DNA of 42,836 nucleotides, taken from assembly GCF_015206895.1 (NCBI RefSeq), contig NZ_JADEXU010000064.1, positions 1-42,836 of the forward strand, read 5' to 3'. Source of the DNA: Nostoc sp. LEGE 12450 (lineage in GTDB: Bacteria > Cyanobacteriota > Cyanobacteriia > Cyanobacteriales > Nostocaceae). Below, one piece after another: positions 9,501 through 16,349 of this stretch (the first letter of the stretch is position 1; the number at the start of each line of letters is the position of its first letter). Under the pieces are notes generated by a model. The model saw nothing but the letters and a program-made list of their open reading frames with translations. It was not told the origin of the DNA and did no database searches. The translations under genes and the position numbers were made by a program.

Positions 9501-9622
9501 ACACTTTACCAAAATTAGAAGTAGCAATTAATAAAGAGTTTATATACGACCAAAATCTGCAATTACCAATAGCCGCAGCCGCTAAGGAAAGTCAGGAGAA
9601 AAAAGAAACTCAAGAAAAATAA
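6578..9622 (+). CDS. Usher-like outer-membrane assembly protein
   Basis: A 1014-residue protein. Residues 1-165 are Ser/Thr/Asn-rich and probably disordered. About 168-290 resemble an usher N-terminal domain (LLLGVVINEQEVG...LIPLSDFAQITGF). About 290-800 alternate short strands and turns as in an outer-membrane beta-barrel; within it about 415-480 look like the usher plug (FRGVVPPASFVQLRVGG then GEYEFVDVSLPTGQSNEIEL). Two carboxypeptidase-regulatory-like beta domains follow, at about 818-885 and 911-990 (YGMAGKITDVVGQPIPNVEV...DQFGLYRLDAVPVGNYTLRVP). It would secrete and polymerise the upstream subunits with the chaperone. Oddity: no signal peptide is visible, and an in-frame TAG at 6545-6547 blocks an extension, so targeting is unexplained. 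Usher class is inferred from architecture and neighbours. Confidence 0.7.
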   Translation: MIYQPSTSPPSITIIQSENGSCKTQLDASVIQEHKAVAGVIATPSPPETLPPEFSTDESQHSCNLDNKNITASNISAENDLNSDPKQLNPEVVAQSITPSSFSHNSAISHLKKTLRNIRDAKHDNDAKNTPSSDKKQKINNVVIPDSASSDALKTSIGKNNPTSNTPIDNILAEGKKLLLGVVINEQEVGNLEIIPDGKTLLIPLSDFAQITGFTVESIDGGKTQLKTPLGVVTLTDLDLRKIDGITYISDTLLKEKLLTDIELKTSDLALNVNLPWRRGSEASNNQVIDLKPEVRPPSSGLSNLRQELNYYSNSGNTNWRSSTLLGGRLAGGAWRLRLDNNFVNQPQLSEYFYFKRSGRLLYQIGRQQIGLNPLLTGNNLTGAQIGYTNLPADRLSTNYSASELLPRRSQPVQTFRGVVPPASFVQLRVGGVAVAQQQVGLSGEYEFVDVSLPTGQSNEIELFVFDRNNFSVPTEVRSLRLNASDLLLPAGGNVQLAGVGLTGNYIQNNLLDDVIAPESGKFTGFYQIRQGVSNNLTLESSVQLLPETTQAQAGFAWRLASPVILSANAGTSNGEFGYAANLDIQLDRLQILGVSELYPTGYFNTRNNNQLRDRQNNALDVKYKFSNNLSLGFVARNYQNQNDSSNYILPTFSFRPLSNLSLRGTPDYLGNYSFNAFYQPTRDSRLSFNSFGDVYTTDFGYNLNRNYLLSFGTESGGDLATRYTLGLNYSSSSIFGLNWRLGLGYRDGEVGPIVGASMRVLPGLFALIDYQGIPSRNRNILGGIGDDRLTISLVSDLSFAGGRVSPAEYSSVSKDRGAIAGRIVVQGDRNGADLGGGIVSVFDNRGRNVGGAKIDNQGNFFVGNLREGVYVVSLDPDELPIEVAVRKTSITAEVAGAAVTQLDFPVRLEYGMAGKITDVVGQPIPNVEVELVDTQGKRVVSSVTDQFGLYRLDAVPVGNYTLRVPVQDGIASSNTLPKLEVAINKEFIYDQNLQLPIAAAAKESQEKKETQEK

Positions 9623-9746
9623 GTTTTTAGGATTTTTCTAAAAGCGACAATTAGGGACAAACCGCTTCACTTGGATGCCCGATTTAATTTACTATGTGTA
9701 TTGTTCTCCATCTGTATGGGCTACATCTGGCTACCCTAAGATCGTT

Positions 9747-11927
9747 ATGGCAAAATCGAAGAAAAGCGCCAATCCCATCAATTTAAACGATCCACAATAT
9801 TATCTTAACCGGGAGTTAAGCTGGCTACAATTTAATGCCAGGGTATTACATGAAGCTTGTGACGATCGCACGCCTCTTCTCGAACGCCTCAAGTTTTTAG
9901 CAATCTTCAACTCTAATTTGGATGAGTTTTTTATGGTGCGTGTTGCTGGTTTAAAGCAACAAGTAGAGGCGAAAGTTAGCCTGTTGACTCCCGATGGTCG
10001 GACACCACAACAACAGCTAGATGATATTAGGTCTACCCTGATTCCCCATGTAAAAAAAGAGCATCAACATTTTGAACAAGTACTTCGCCCTCTACTAGTA
10101 AATCATGGCATCCATATTCTGGATTACATAGATTTGAATCAAAAACAGCGAACTCATCTCAACAATTATTTTGAGGAACAAGTCTTTCCTGTTTTGACTC
10201 CCCTGGCTGTTGATCCTAGTCATCCTTTTCCTTTTATTTCTAATCTCAGTCTGAATCTGGCTGTTGTGGTCAAAAATCCAGACACCGAAGAAGAATTCTT
10301 TGCCAGAGTTAAAGTCCCCAGCGTTCTCCCACGATTTTTACCGATACCACCGGAGTTGGGAGACCAAAATAACGGCAAACCTGCCCACTGGACTGGAGTA
10401 CCTTTAGAACAAGCGATCGCTCATAACTTAGAATCTCTATTTCCAGGGATGAATATTCAAGAATATCATCCGTTCCGCATTACCCGTGATGCCGATTTGG
10501 TATTAGAAGAAGATGAAGCAGATGATTTGTTGTTAGCGATTGAACAGGAATTGCGGAAACGGCGGCTAGGCGGGAGTCCTGTCCGGCTAGAAATTCAATC
10601 CCAGACTCCTGAAATAGTGCGATCGCGATTATTGCACGATTTGGAATTAACAGAGAGCGATCTCTACGAAGTAGATGGTCTTTTGGGACTGCGGGATTTG
10701 ATGTCTTTTATGGCCTTGCCATTACCGGAACTCAAAGATCCACCACGCCAATCTGTTGTACCATTACGCCTGCAAAGACTGAGGGAACCAAGTTTAGACC
10801 CAGAAGCACTGGAGACGGACGAAGGAAAAGACTTTTTTGCTGTGATTCGGGAAAAAGATTTACTAGTACACCATCCCTATCAATCCTTTTCGGAAACAGT
10901 GGTGCGCTTTATCACCCATGCCGCCTATGACCCAAATGTGTTAGCCATCAAGATGACACTTTACCGGACTTCTGGCGACTCACCCATTGTCAACGCCCTA
11001 ATTGCCGCGGCCGAAAATGATAAGCAAGTATCTGTACTGGTGGAATTAAAGGCGCGATTTGATGAGGAAAATAATATTTACTGGGCAAAACGACTAGAAA
11101 GAGTTGGAGTTCATGTAGTCTATGGTTTAGTGGGGCTGAAAACCCACAGTAAAACTGTCATGGTGGTACGGCGCGAAAAAGACCGGATACGTCGCTACGT
11201 CCATATTGGTACTGGTAACTATAATCCTAAAACAGCACGGCTGTATACAGATTTGGGATTGTTTAGTTGCCGTGAAGAATTAGGTGCTGATATCACAGAT
11301 TTATTTAATTTCTTGACAGGATACTCCTTGCAAAAGTCTTATCGAGAATTGTTGGTTGCACCTGTGAATATGCGCGATCGCTTTTTGGCACTAATTAACC
11401 GCGAAATTGAAAATGTTCAAAATGGATTTTCTGGACGCATTGTTGCCAAAATGAATTCCCTAGTCGATCCGCAAATTATCGCCACTTTATATGAAGCTTC
11501 CCGCGCCGGTGTGCAAATAGACTTAATTATCAGGGGCGTTTGCTGTTTGCGTCCAGGACTCAAAGATATTAGTGAAAATATTCGCATTATCAGCATTGTC
11601 GGTCGCTTTTTAGAACACTCTCGCATTTATTATTTTCATAACAATACACAGGAGGAAATCTTTATTGGCAGTGCCGATTGGATGCGCCGCAATCTAGATC
11701 GTCGAGTCGAAGTAATTACCCCAGTAAAAGACCCAGATATTGCAAAAGATTTGCAAGAAATTATGGGAATTATGCTCGCAGATAATCGCCAAGCTTGGGA
11801 ATTACAAGCCGATGGCACTTATATTCAACGCCGTCCTTATGATGATTCTCCAGAAGCCAATTCACAAAAAATTCTTATGAATATGGCATTACGCTCAACT
11901 GGCGTAACCTCAAACTTGATTGATTAA
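9747..11927 (+). CDS. ppk1: Polyphosphate kinase
   Basis: Polyphosphate kinase 1 reversibly transfers the gamma phosphate of ATP to polyphosphate, storing phosphate and energy in the cytoplasm. The sequence shows the N domain start (YLNRELSWLQFN), the head domain with NLDEFFMVRVAG, and the two catalytic histidines: His467 in LKTHSK (autophosphorylation site) and His624 in FLEHSRIYYF. Length is 726 residues, normal for the family. The frame opens at an ATG at 9675, but the ATG at 9747 (MAKSKKSANP) fits the family start better; the extra 24 residues look non-native. The gene follows the usher-like gene by 124 bases and is probably a separate unit. A perfect palindrome follows its stop codon. 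Confidence 0.95.
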   Translation: MAKSKKSANPINLNDPQYYLNRELSWLQFNARVLHEACDDRTPLLERLKFLAIFNSNLDEFFMVRVAGLKQQVEAKVSLLTPDGRTPQQQLDDIRSTLIPHVKKEHQHFEQVLRPLLVNHGIHILDYIDLNQKQRTHLNNYFEEQVFPVLTPLAVDPSHPFPFISNLSLNLAVVVKNPDTEEEFFARVKVPSVLPRFLPIPPELGDQNNGKPAHWTGVPLEQAIAHNLESLFPGMNIQEYHPFRITRDADLVLEEDEADDLLLAIEQELRKRRLGGSPVRLEIQSQTPEIVRSRLLHDLELTESDLYEVDGLLGLRDLMSFMALPLPELKDPPRQSVVPLRLQRLREPSLDPEALETDEGKDFFAVIREKDLLVHHPYQSFSETVVRFITHAAYDPNVLAIKMTLYRTSGDSPIVNALIAAAENDKQVSVLVELKARFDEENNIYWAKRLERVGVHVVYGLVGLKTHSKTVMVVRREKDRIRRYVHIGTGNYNPKTARLYTDLGLFSCREELGADITDLFNFLTGYSLQKSYRELLVAPVNMRDRFLALINREIENVQNGFSGRIVAKMNSLVDPQIIATLYEASRAGVQIDLIIRGVCCLRPGLKDISENIRIISIVGRFLEHSRIYYFHNNTQEEIFIGSADWMRRNLDRRVEVITPVKDPDIAKDLQEIMGIMLADNRQAWELQADGTYIQRRPYDDSPEANSQKILMNMALRSTGVTSNLID

Positions 11928-11960
11928 AAAATAAGTTACTTTAACTTTGACAACTAGCTA

Positions 11961-11992
11961 AACTTAGATAACTTTTAAAAGTTATCTAAGTT
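11961..11992 (+). terminator. Perfect 32-bp palindrome after ppk1
   Basis: AACTTAGATAACTTTT (11961-11976) is followed at once by its exact reverse complement AAAAGTTATCTAAGTT (11977-11992), 34 bases after the ppk1 stop. In RNA it forms a long AU-rich stem followed by ATTTGTC. It probably ends or protects the ppk1 transcript; an imperfect T-run makes classical intrinsic termination uncertain. Confidence 0.6.
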
Positions 11993-12105
11993 ATTTGTCA
12001 TGGGTTCACAGAGAATTCATGAATCAGGATTTCAAATTCAGAATGAATTCCGATCAAAAAGCAGATATCATAGGGATAGCGAGTCCGCTTACCCTTGGGC
12101 GATCT

Positions 12106-12131
12106 TTCTCGCAAAAGCGTCTCGTAAAGAG
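12106..12131 (-). repeat. Short dispersed repeat, family B, copy 2
   Basis: CTCGCAAAAGCGTCTCGTAAAGAG is a diverged, inverted copy of the element at 149-172. It lies in the 11993-12254 gap, which otherwise contains no gene I can support. Confidence 0.4.
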
Positions 12132-12254
12132 CATCAAGATTGCTGATTTCTATATTCTGAATTCTTCTTCAATCAACCATTGGATAGAGTTAGTGCTGGC
12201 ACGTGTTCCCATAGACTAGAGAGGTTATTTTGAATAAATTCGTCTTTCCCCTCA

Positions 12255-12671
12255 ATGTTAATGTTATCCTGTGAGCTTTCTACCTTGCGTGTTCTAGTAG
12301 TTGATGACCATGAACTGACTCGTCTAACCTTACAATTGGTTTTTTCTTGTCAGGAGAATATTCAAGTAGTAGGTTTAGCTAGTAATGGTGAAGAAGCTAT
12401 AGAAATGGTTAAACGTTGTCATCCTGACGTAATTGTTCTAGATTTACAAATGCCAGTCATGGATGGCTGGAGCGCGTCTAGCCAAATTAAAGCTATATCT
12501 CCGAACACCCAGATCCTTGCTTACTCCTCAGTAGAAGACGTAAATTTTCAAGGAACTAAGGCAATGTCTAGCTTTGATGACGTTTGCAAGAAAGATGTAG
12601 CGACAAGCGAACTGATTGCTTTAGTTAGGCGGTTAGGTCAGCGTGCAAAAGATGATTCAGTTGCAGGATAA
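12255..12671 (+). CDS. Single-domain response regulator (receiver only)
   Basis: A 138-residue CheY-like receiver with no output domain. Seen: the acidic pair in VLVVDDHELTR, phospho-acceptor Asp63 in VIVLDLQMPVMDGW, the Ser switch position in ILAYSS, and the conserved lysine in CKKDV. The beginning resembles NarL/LuxR-family receivers (VDDHELTRLTLQLVF). It probably relays phosphate between a histidine kinase and another protein; no kinase is adjacent. The first ATG (12255) is used here, but the second one at 12261 is equally possible. It converges with a small minus-strand ORF, and a strong hairpin separates them. Confidence 0.85.
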   Translation: MLMLSCELSTLRVLVVDDHELTRLTLQLVFSCQENIQVVGLASNGEEAIEMVKRCHPDVIVLDLQMPVMDGWSASSQIKAISPNTQILAYSSVEDVNFQGTKAMSSFDDVCKKDVATSELIALVRRLGQRAKDDSVAG

Positions 12672-12749
12672 ATGATACAACTATGCTGCTTCGCCAGCTC
12701 AGGCTTAGTTAAATTTTGGGGATTTTTAAGAATATTATAATACTACGGA

Positions 12750-12787
12750 GCGTCGGTATTAGCTGAAGTTTGCAGTTAAACCGACGC
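12750..12787. terminator. Hairpin between convergent genes
   Basis: GCGTCGGT (12750-12757) pairs with ACCGACGC (12780-12787). Inside, TTAGCTG pairs with CAGTTAA through a G-T wobble, so the stem is nearly continuous with a 7-base loop. It lies between the ends of a + gene (12671) and a - gene (12802), as expected of a bidirectional terminator, although no long T-run follows on either side. Confidence 0.55.
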
Positions 12788-12801
12788 GTTTGTGCTATTT
12801 T

Positions 12802-12975
12802 CTATTCTACCGGAATGGTGCGTTTAAATTCATCAATTAATTCATCTAGTTCTTCCAAAGCCTGATTTACGTCAACTCTCAATGTTCCCAGGTTTGGTTG
12901 CTCTAGCAGTCCTAATAGGTACTCGCGTTTACTTTGAACTGCAACAATTCGTTCTTTTATAGTCTGTAGATCCAT
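12802..12975 (-). CDS. Small acidic helical protein, 57 residues
   Basis: An ATG-started 57-residue ORF with codon usage like its neighbours: MDLQTIKERIVAVQSKREYL, then a Leu-rich middle, then ALEELDELIDEFKRTIPVE. It is strongly charged and predicted to be mostly alpha-helical, with a heptad-like ending that suggests a small dimer or coiled coil. I do not recognise a named family. AAAAAATAATGG before the start gives no clear Shine-Dalgarno sequence. It faces the response regulator tail to tail and has a hairpin after its stop. Confidence 0.65.
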   Translation of the reverse strand: MDLQTIKERIVAVQSKREYLLGLLEQPNLGTLRVDVNQALEELDELIDEFKRTIPVE

Positions 12976-13323
12976 TATTTTTTTCCATTTTTAACTACCT
13001 TTAAATTTTAAGTTAACTCAAAATCCAACATTTTGGGGCACTATACTCTTAGTAGTCCACTACACTAACTGTCCTCTCTAGAAACTACTCATATCTCCCG
13101 TACCCCTACTCAAAAGCAGGCTACGTATAGCGTATCTGATATGAGAGAAGTTTTAAACTAAGTAAGCCAGAAGCTCTTGACTTCTCTTTGTGTGAGTTTT
13201 AACCTGGCAATTTTGAGTTGGTTGAATTACTAGTCGCTAGGAGATGATGTTCTTCCCTAATTTGTTACTCATAGCCGATGATAATAAAACTGAGGTATTA
13301 AGAATTTATACTAATTTAAGCTC
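12976..13323. other. Intergenic region upstream of the DUF2854 gene
   Basis: 348 bases between divergent starts. It should hold promoters for both flanking genes. I see no clear promoter boxes and no further ORF of merit. Confidence 0.4.
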
Positions 13324-13893
13324 ATGCTAGGCCAAATCTCTTTGGGAACACTCGGTTTAACTATCGGTGGCATATTAACCATTATGGGCTTCGTTGCCTA
13401 TGCTGGTAATAATGCCACACTCAATCTTGTTGGATTTTTTTACGGTATTCCTCTACTGTTGGGAGGACTGGCACTAAAAGCTAATGAACTTAAGCCAGTA
13501 CCCTTTACCCAAAATACATCACCGTCAGCATTGAAACTGCGGGAACAGCAAGCAACTGAGACTCAAAATAAAATTCGCAAAGATATCACCCGATATTGTT
13601 ACGGTCAAGATGCTCATTTAGATACAACACTTTCTTTTCTGAGTTTGAGTCCGACAGACCAGGAACGGCCAACAGTCACAGGGTTACGAGAAGTAGAAGT
13701 TAATGGTAACTATGCCCTAATTTTAGAATTTGATTCACCGCTAATACCAATTGATGTATGGCAAAAAAAGCAGGAAAAAATGACTAATTATTTTGGGCCG
13801 GGATTGGAGGTTCAAATAACACAGCCATCTGAAAATACTATTGAGTTAGCTCTGATTAATACTCCAAAAGAGTCACTAGTGACTAGTCAATAG
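13324..13893 (+). CDS. DUF2854 membrane protein
   Basis: A 189-residue protein of the DUF2854 family, found in cyanobacteria and plastids. Two closely spaced hydrophobic segments lie at about residues 7-27 (LGTLGLTIGGILTIMGFVAY) and 33-52 (LNLVGFFYGIPLLLGGLAL). A soluble domain of about 135 residues follows, with RKDITRYCYGQDAHLD and LEFDSPLIPIDVWQKKQEKM. The biochemical role is not known to me; distribution suggests thylakoid or photosynthesis-related function. The ATG at 13324 begins just before the first membrane segment and is the natural start. The gene converges with crr7 and a perfect hairpin separates them. Confidence 0.8.
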   Translation: MLGQISLGTLGLTIGGILTIMGFVAYAGNNATLNLVGFFYGIPLLLGGLALKANELKPVPFTQNTSPSALKLREQQATETQNKIRKDITRYCYGQDAHLDTTLSFLSLSPTDQERPTVTGLREVEVNGNYALILEFDSPLIPIDVWQKKQEKMTNYFGPGLEVQITQPSENTIELALINTPKESLVTSQ

Positions 13894-14031
13894 TCAGGTA
13901 CAAAAGTTATTGTTACCAAAACTTTATGGCTTGTCGTTACCCACATTTTACTTAAGTTCTCGACAAAGAAACCCTCTCTGTACTTAAGTTAACTGAAATT
14001 TTCACTTTCATAGGGGATAGCATCAACCTAA

Positions 14032-14059
14032 GTAGAGACGCGAAACTTTGCGTCTCTAC
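14032..14059. terminator. GTAGAGACGC inverted repeat between convergent genes
   Basis: GTAGAGACGC (14032-14041) and GCGTCTCTAC (14050-14059) are exact reverse complements with an 8-base loop. This element is widely repeated between genes in Nostoc-type genomes. Here it lies between the DUF2854 gene (+) and the CRR7 gene (-), where it could end both transcripts. Confidence 0.6.
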
Positions 14060-14146
14060 ACGCTTAAAAATTGCCACGGATGATTATTAAGCCAATTGTA
14101 TTGCTATATATAGCATTGACTAGTTTTTTTACTGCTAATCAAAAAG

Positions 14147-14407
14147 TTACTTTTCTAAACGAACTGCATACCATTGTAAATATTGCCCAGGACCAACATC
14201 TAATTCACAGCCGGTGTCGAGTAAATATTGTGCTTGAGCTTCGACAGTATCAAACTTTTGCAAGTCAGGCGGTAAATCTTGAATTATAAGTTGCTGGAGA
14301 GTCGTTTTGAGCTTTTCTAATAACTCTGATTGTGTCAGAAATTGCTCTGGTTTATTTGTTTCTAAAAGAACAAAGTGATCTTGCTGGTACATTAATGAAT
14401 CTGGCAT
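14147..14407 (-). CDS. CRR7-like NDH-1 assembly/accessory protein
   Basis: An 86-residue protein resembling chlororespiratory reduction 7 (CRR7), which in chloroplasts is needed to build the NDH complex of cyclic electron flow. Key seen features: an N-terminal FVLLETNKPEQFLT, the helix SELLEKLKTTLQQL, and the C-terminal segment TGCELDVGPGQYLQWYAVRLEK, with the DVGPGxYLQWY pattern I associate with the family. It has no signal peptide or membrane segment, so it would act in the cytoplasm at the membrane surface. It is monocistronic and followed by the hairpin at 14032-14059. Family call is from memory of conserved segments. Confidence 0.7.
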   Translation of the reverse strand: MPDSLMYQQDHFVLLETNKPEQFLTQSELLEKLKTTLQQLIIQDLPPDLQKFDTVEAQAQYLLDTGCELDVGPGQYLQWYAVRLEK

Positions 14408-15074
14408 TTTTTAAAGATTTTGTGAATACAAATGAGGTTGTTTTTCTGTAATAATGTCGGATTGTTTTTGTAGTCAAAAAATGGCTATCCTATCTATTTA
14501 CTTGCTTTTTGTGCAGTACTCATAGTATTTAGCTCTTTAAGATATCTAGCTTAATTTAGTATATCTATATATGAACTTAATTACTAAATTACTGTTTTTT
14601 AGAAAAAGAAATCGTAACTAAATATAGTTAATCAGATGAAATAAGAATTTTTACTTAATTTATTAACTCAAAATGATTCGACAATAAAACTTTGAACTAA
14701 GTTAAATCTTCATTTTATGTAATTATACTGAGCTTTTATACCCACTGCCTAATAGACTAAAGACATTTAAGTCAAGTAATATTAGTATTCAATATTAGCT
14801 ATAGCAATCCAAATTTAAACGTAAGAAAATACGTAGATTAAAAATGCGTATTTTTAAGCCTTTCAGGGATTTTATCTCTCACGAATGATTTAGGGCTGCT
14901 ATATTTTATGAACGGACTTTGACAACTGCTTTTCCCTGTTTCGCTAAGTTTATAAACTAACTAATTAAGGAGCGTATTTGCAATTTTCAAAAAAATTGCA
15001 ATTTAACTTTAACAATGGGGAAATATAAAAGCAACACTTCCTCCCATAACCATAGCCGAACAAAAAGGTAAAAA
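14408..15074. other. AT-rich intergenic region
   Basis: About 670 bases with no credible gene. It contains the upstream region of the minus-strand CRR7 gene and, on the right, the region before the CBS-like remnant. GCAATTTTC-AAAAAA-ATTGC at about 14980-15001 can form a weak AT hairpin. No promoter elements are confidently seen. Confidence 0.4.
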
Positions 15075-15104
15075 TTGCCTTCGCGTTCCAATTATAGATT
15101 GTCT

Positions 15105-15305
15105 ATGCAACTTAGTTATCTACCGCTTGCTTGGCTCAAGAAAATTGAGCAGTCTATTGTCAAAAAACAGTTGATTGTGAAGCCAGACACACCTTTGCCG
15201 CAAATTCTGGCATTGATGAAAAGAGCGATCGCTCCCATGCGATTGAGTTGCACAGCCTTTTTCAGAATAATCCTGCAAGTGGAAGGCAACTCATGTCAGG
15301 CATAA
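15105..15305 (+). pseudogene. CBS-domain N-terminal remnant
   Basis: From the ATG at 15105 the peptide reads MQLSYLPLAWLKKIEQSIVK, then LIVKPDTPLPQILALMKRA. This is the usual beginning of the CBS-pair domain that opens many cyanobacterial sensor and GGDEF proteins. The frame then loses similarity and ends at 15305, overlapping the next gene. A decayed or deleted N-terminus of a formerly longer CBS-REC-GGDEF-type gene is likely. Sequence evidence is limited to about 40 residues. Confidence 0.45.
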
Positions 15306-16318
15306 GCTCATTTTCTGTTTCTAAACAACCACCACTGATTCTAGTGGCTGATGATGACAAGACTATCCGAGTGTTGTTGCGTAAAGCTATGGAACAAGAA
15401 GGTTATCGAGTGGTTGAAGTCAATGATGGTAAGCAATGTTTAGATGCTTACGAGACTATCAAACCGGATATAGTTTTGCTAGATGCTGTAATGCCTGTGA
15501 TGGATGGCTTTACCTGCTGTAAGCAATTGCTCCAAATTGCCAGGAATAATTTAATCTCAGCCCTTGCAACCTTTGATACTGACTCGGCTCTTAACAATAC
15601 TGTCATCTCCAAAATATGGGAGCGCACTCCCATATTGATGATCACATGCTTGGACGATGAGGAATCCGTAAACCGTGCTTTTGATGCAGGAGCGACTGAT
15701 TATGTTACTAAGCCAATTCACTGGCCTGTATTGCGTCAACGATTACGCCGGCTGCTACAGCAAGGACAAGTATACAAACAATTAGAGGCAGCAAACCAAG
15801 CTTTGCAGCACCTTGCCAATGTAGATGGCTTAACTGAATTGGCTAATCGTCGTCGCTTTGACGATTATCTCAATACTCAGTGGATTAATCTTGCCCAAGA
15901 GGAATCTCCTTTGTCAATGATTTTGTGTGATATCGACTATTTTAAATTTTATAACGATAAATATGGCCATCCTGCTGGAGATGTCTGTTTACAAAAGGTG
16001 GGTGCTGTCTTAAATCTGAAGGCGCAAAAACATCAAGATTTAGTAGCGCGTTATGGTGGTGAAGAATTTGCTGTGATTATGCCATACACCCATGCATCTG
16101 GTGCAATTCACGTGGCCGCAACGATACAAGCGGGAATCAAAGATTTGCAAATTGCTCATGCCGGGTCTGTGGTAAGTCAGCACGTCACGCTAAGTATGGG
16201 CGTAGCAACTGTTGTACCTACTTGGGAATCCTCACCTTCAGATTTGATTGTACGGGCAGATAAAGCACTCTACGAAGCAAAGGCGGGGGGGCGCGATCGC
16301 TTTATCTCAAGTTTTTAA
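15293..16318 (+). CDS. Response regulator diguanylate cyclase (REC-GGDEF)
   Basis: A 341-residue PleD-like protein that should make cyclic di-GMP from two GTP when phosphorylated. The receiver domain (about 15-160) has DDDKTIR, phospho-acceptor Asp64 in LLDAVMPVMDG, LMIT and the conserved Lys in VTKPI. It carries an unusual insert of about 25-30 residues (around SALATFDTDSALNNTVIS) before the fourth strand. The GGDEF domain (about 180-341) has DGLTELANRRRFDD, ICDIDYFKFYND and the active loop GGEEF at 255-259. The inhibitory site reads KHQD instead of RxxD, so product feedback may be weak. ATG 15293 is preferred because GGAAGG lies 6-11 bases before it. Its stop is 31 bases from the convergent sasA stop. 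Confidence 0.9.
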   Translation: MSGISSFSVSKQPPLILVADDDKTIRVLLRKAMEQEGYRVVEVNDGKQCLDAYETIKPDIVLLDAVMPVMDGFTCCKQLLQIARNNLISALATFDTDSALNNTVISKIWERTPILMITCLDDEESVNRAFDAGATDYVTKPIHWPVLRQRLRRLLQQGQVYKQLEAANQALQHLANVDGLTELANRRRFDDYLNTQWINLAQEESPLSMILCDIDYFKFYNDKYGHPAGDVCLQKVGAVLNLKAQKHQDLVARYGGEEFAVIMPYTHASGAIHVAATIQAGIKDLQIAHAGSVVSQHVTLSMGVATVVPTWESSPSDLIVRADKALYEAKAGGRDRFISSF

Positions 16319-16349
16319 TTGTTATTTGTCATTTGTGAATACCCATTGC

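Noticed and set aside
11995..12219. 74-codon + strand frame
   Set aside because: It begins just after the ppk1 palindrome and runs through a dispersed repeat; no protein-like pattern or ribosome binding site.
14071..14289. 72-codon + strand frame
   Set aside because: It lies opposite the better supported CRR7 gene and has no ribosome binding site.
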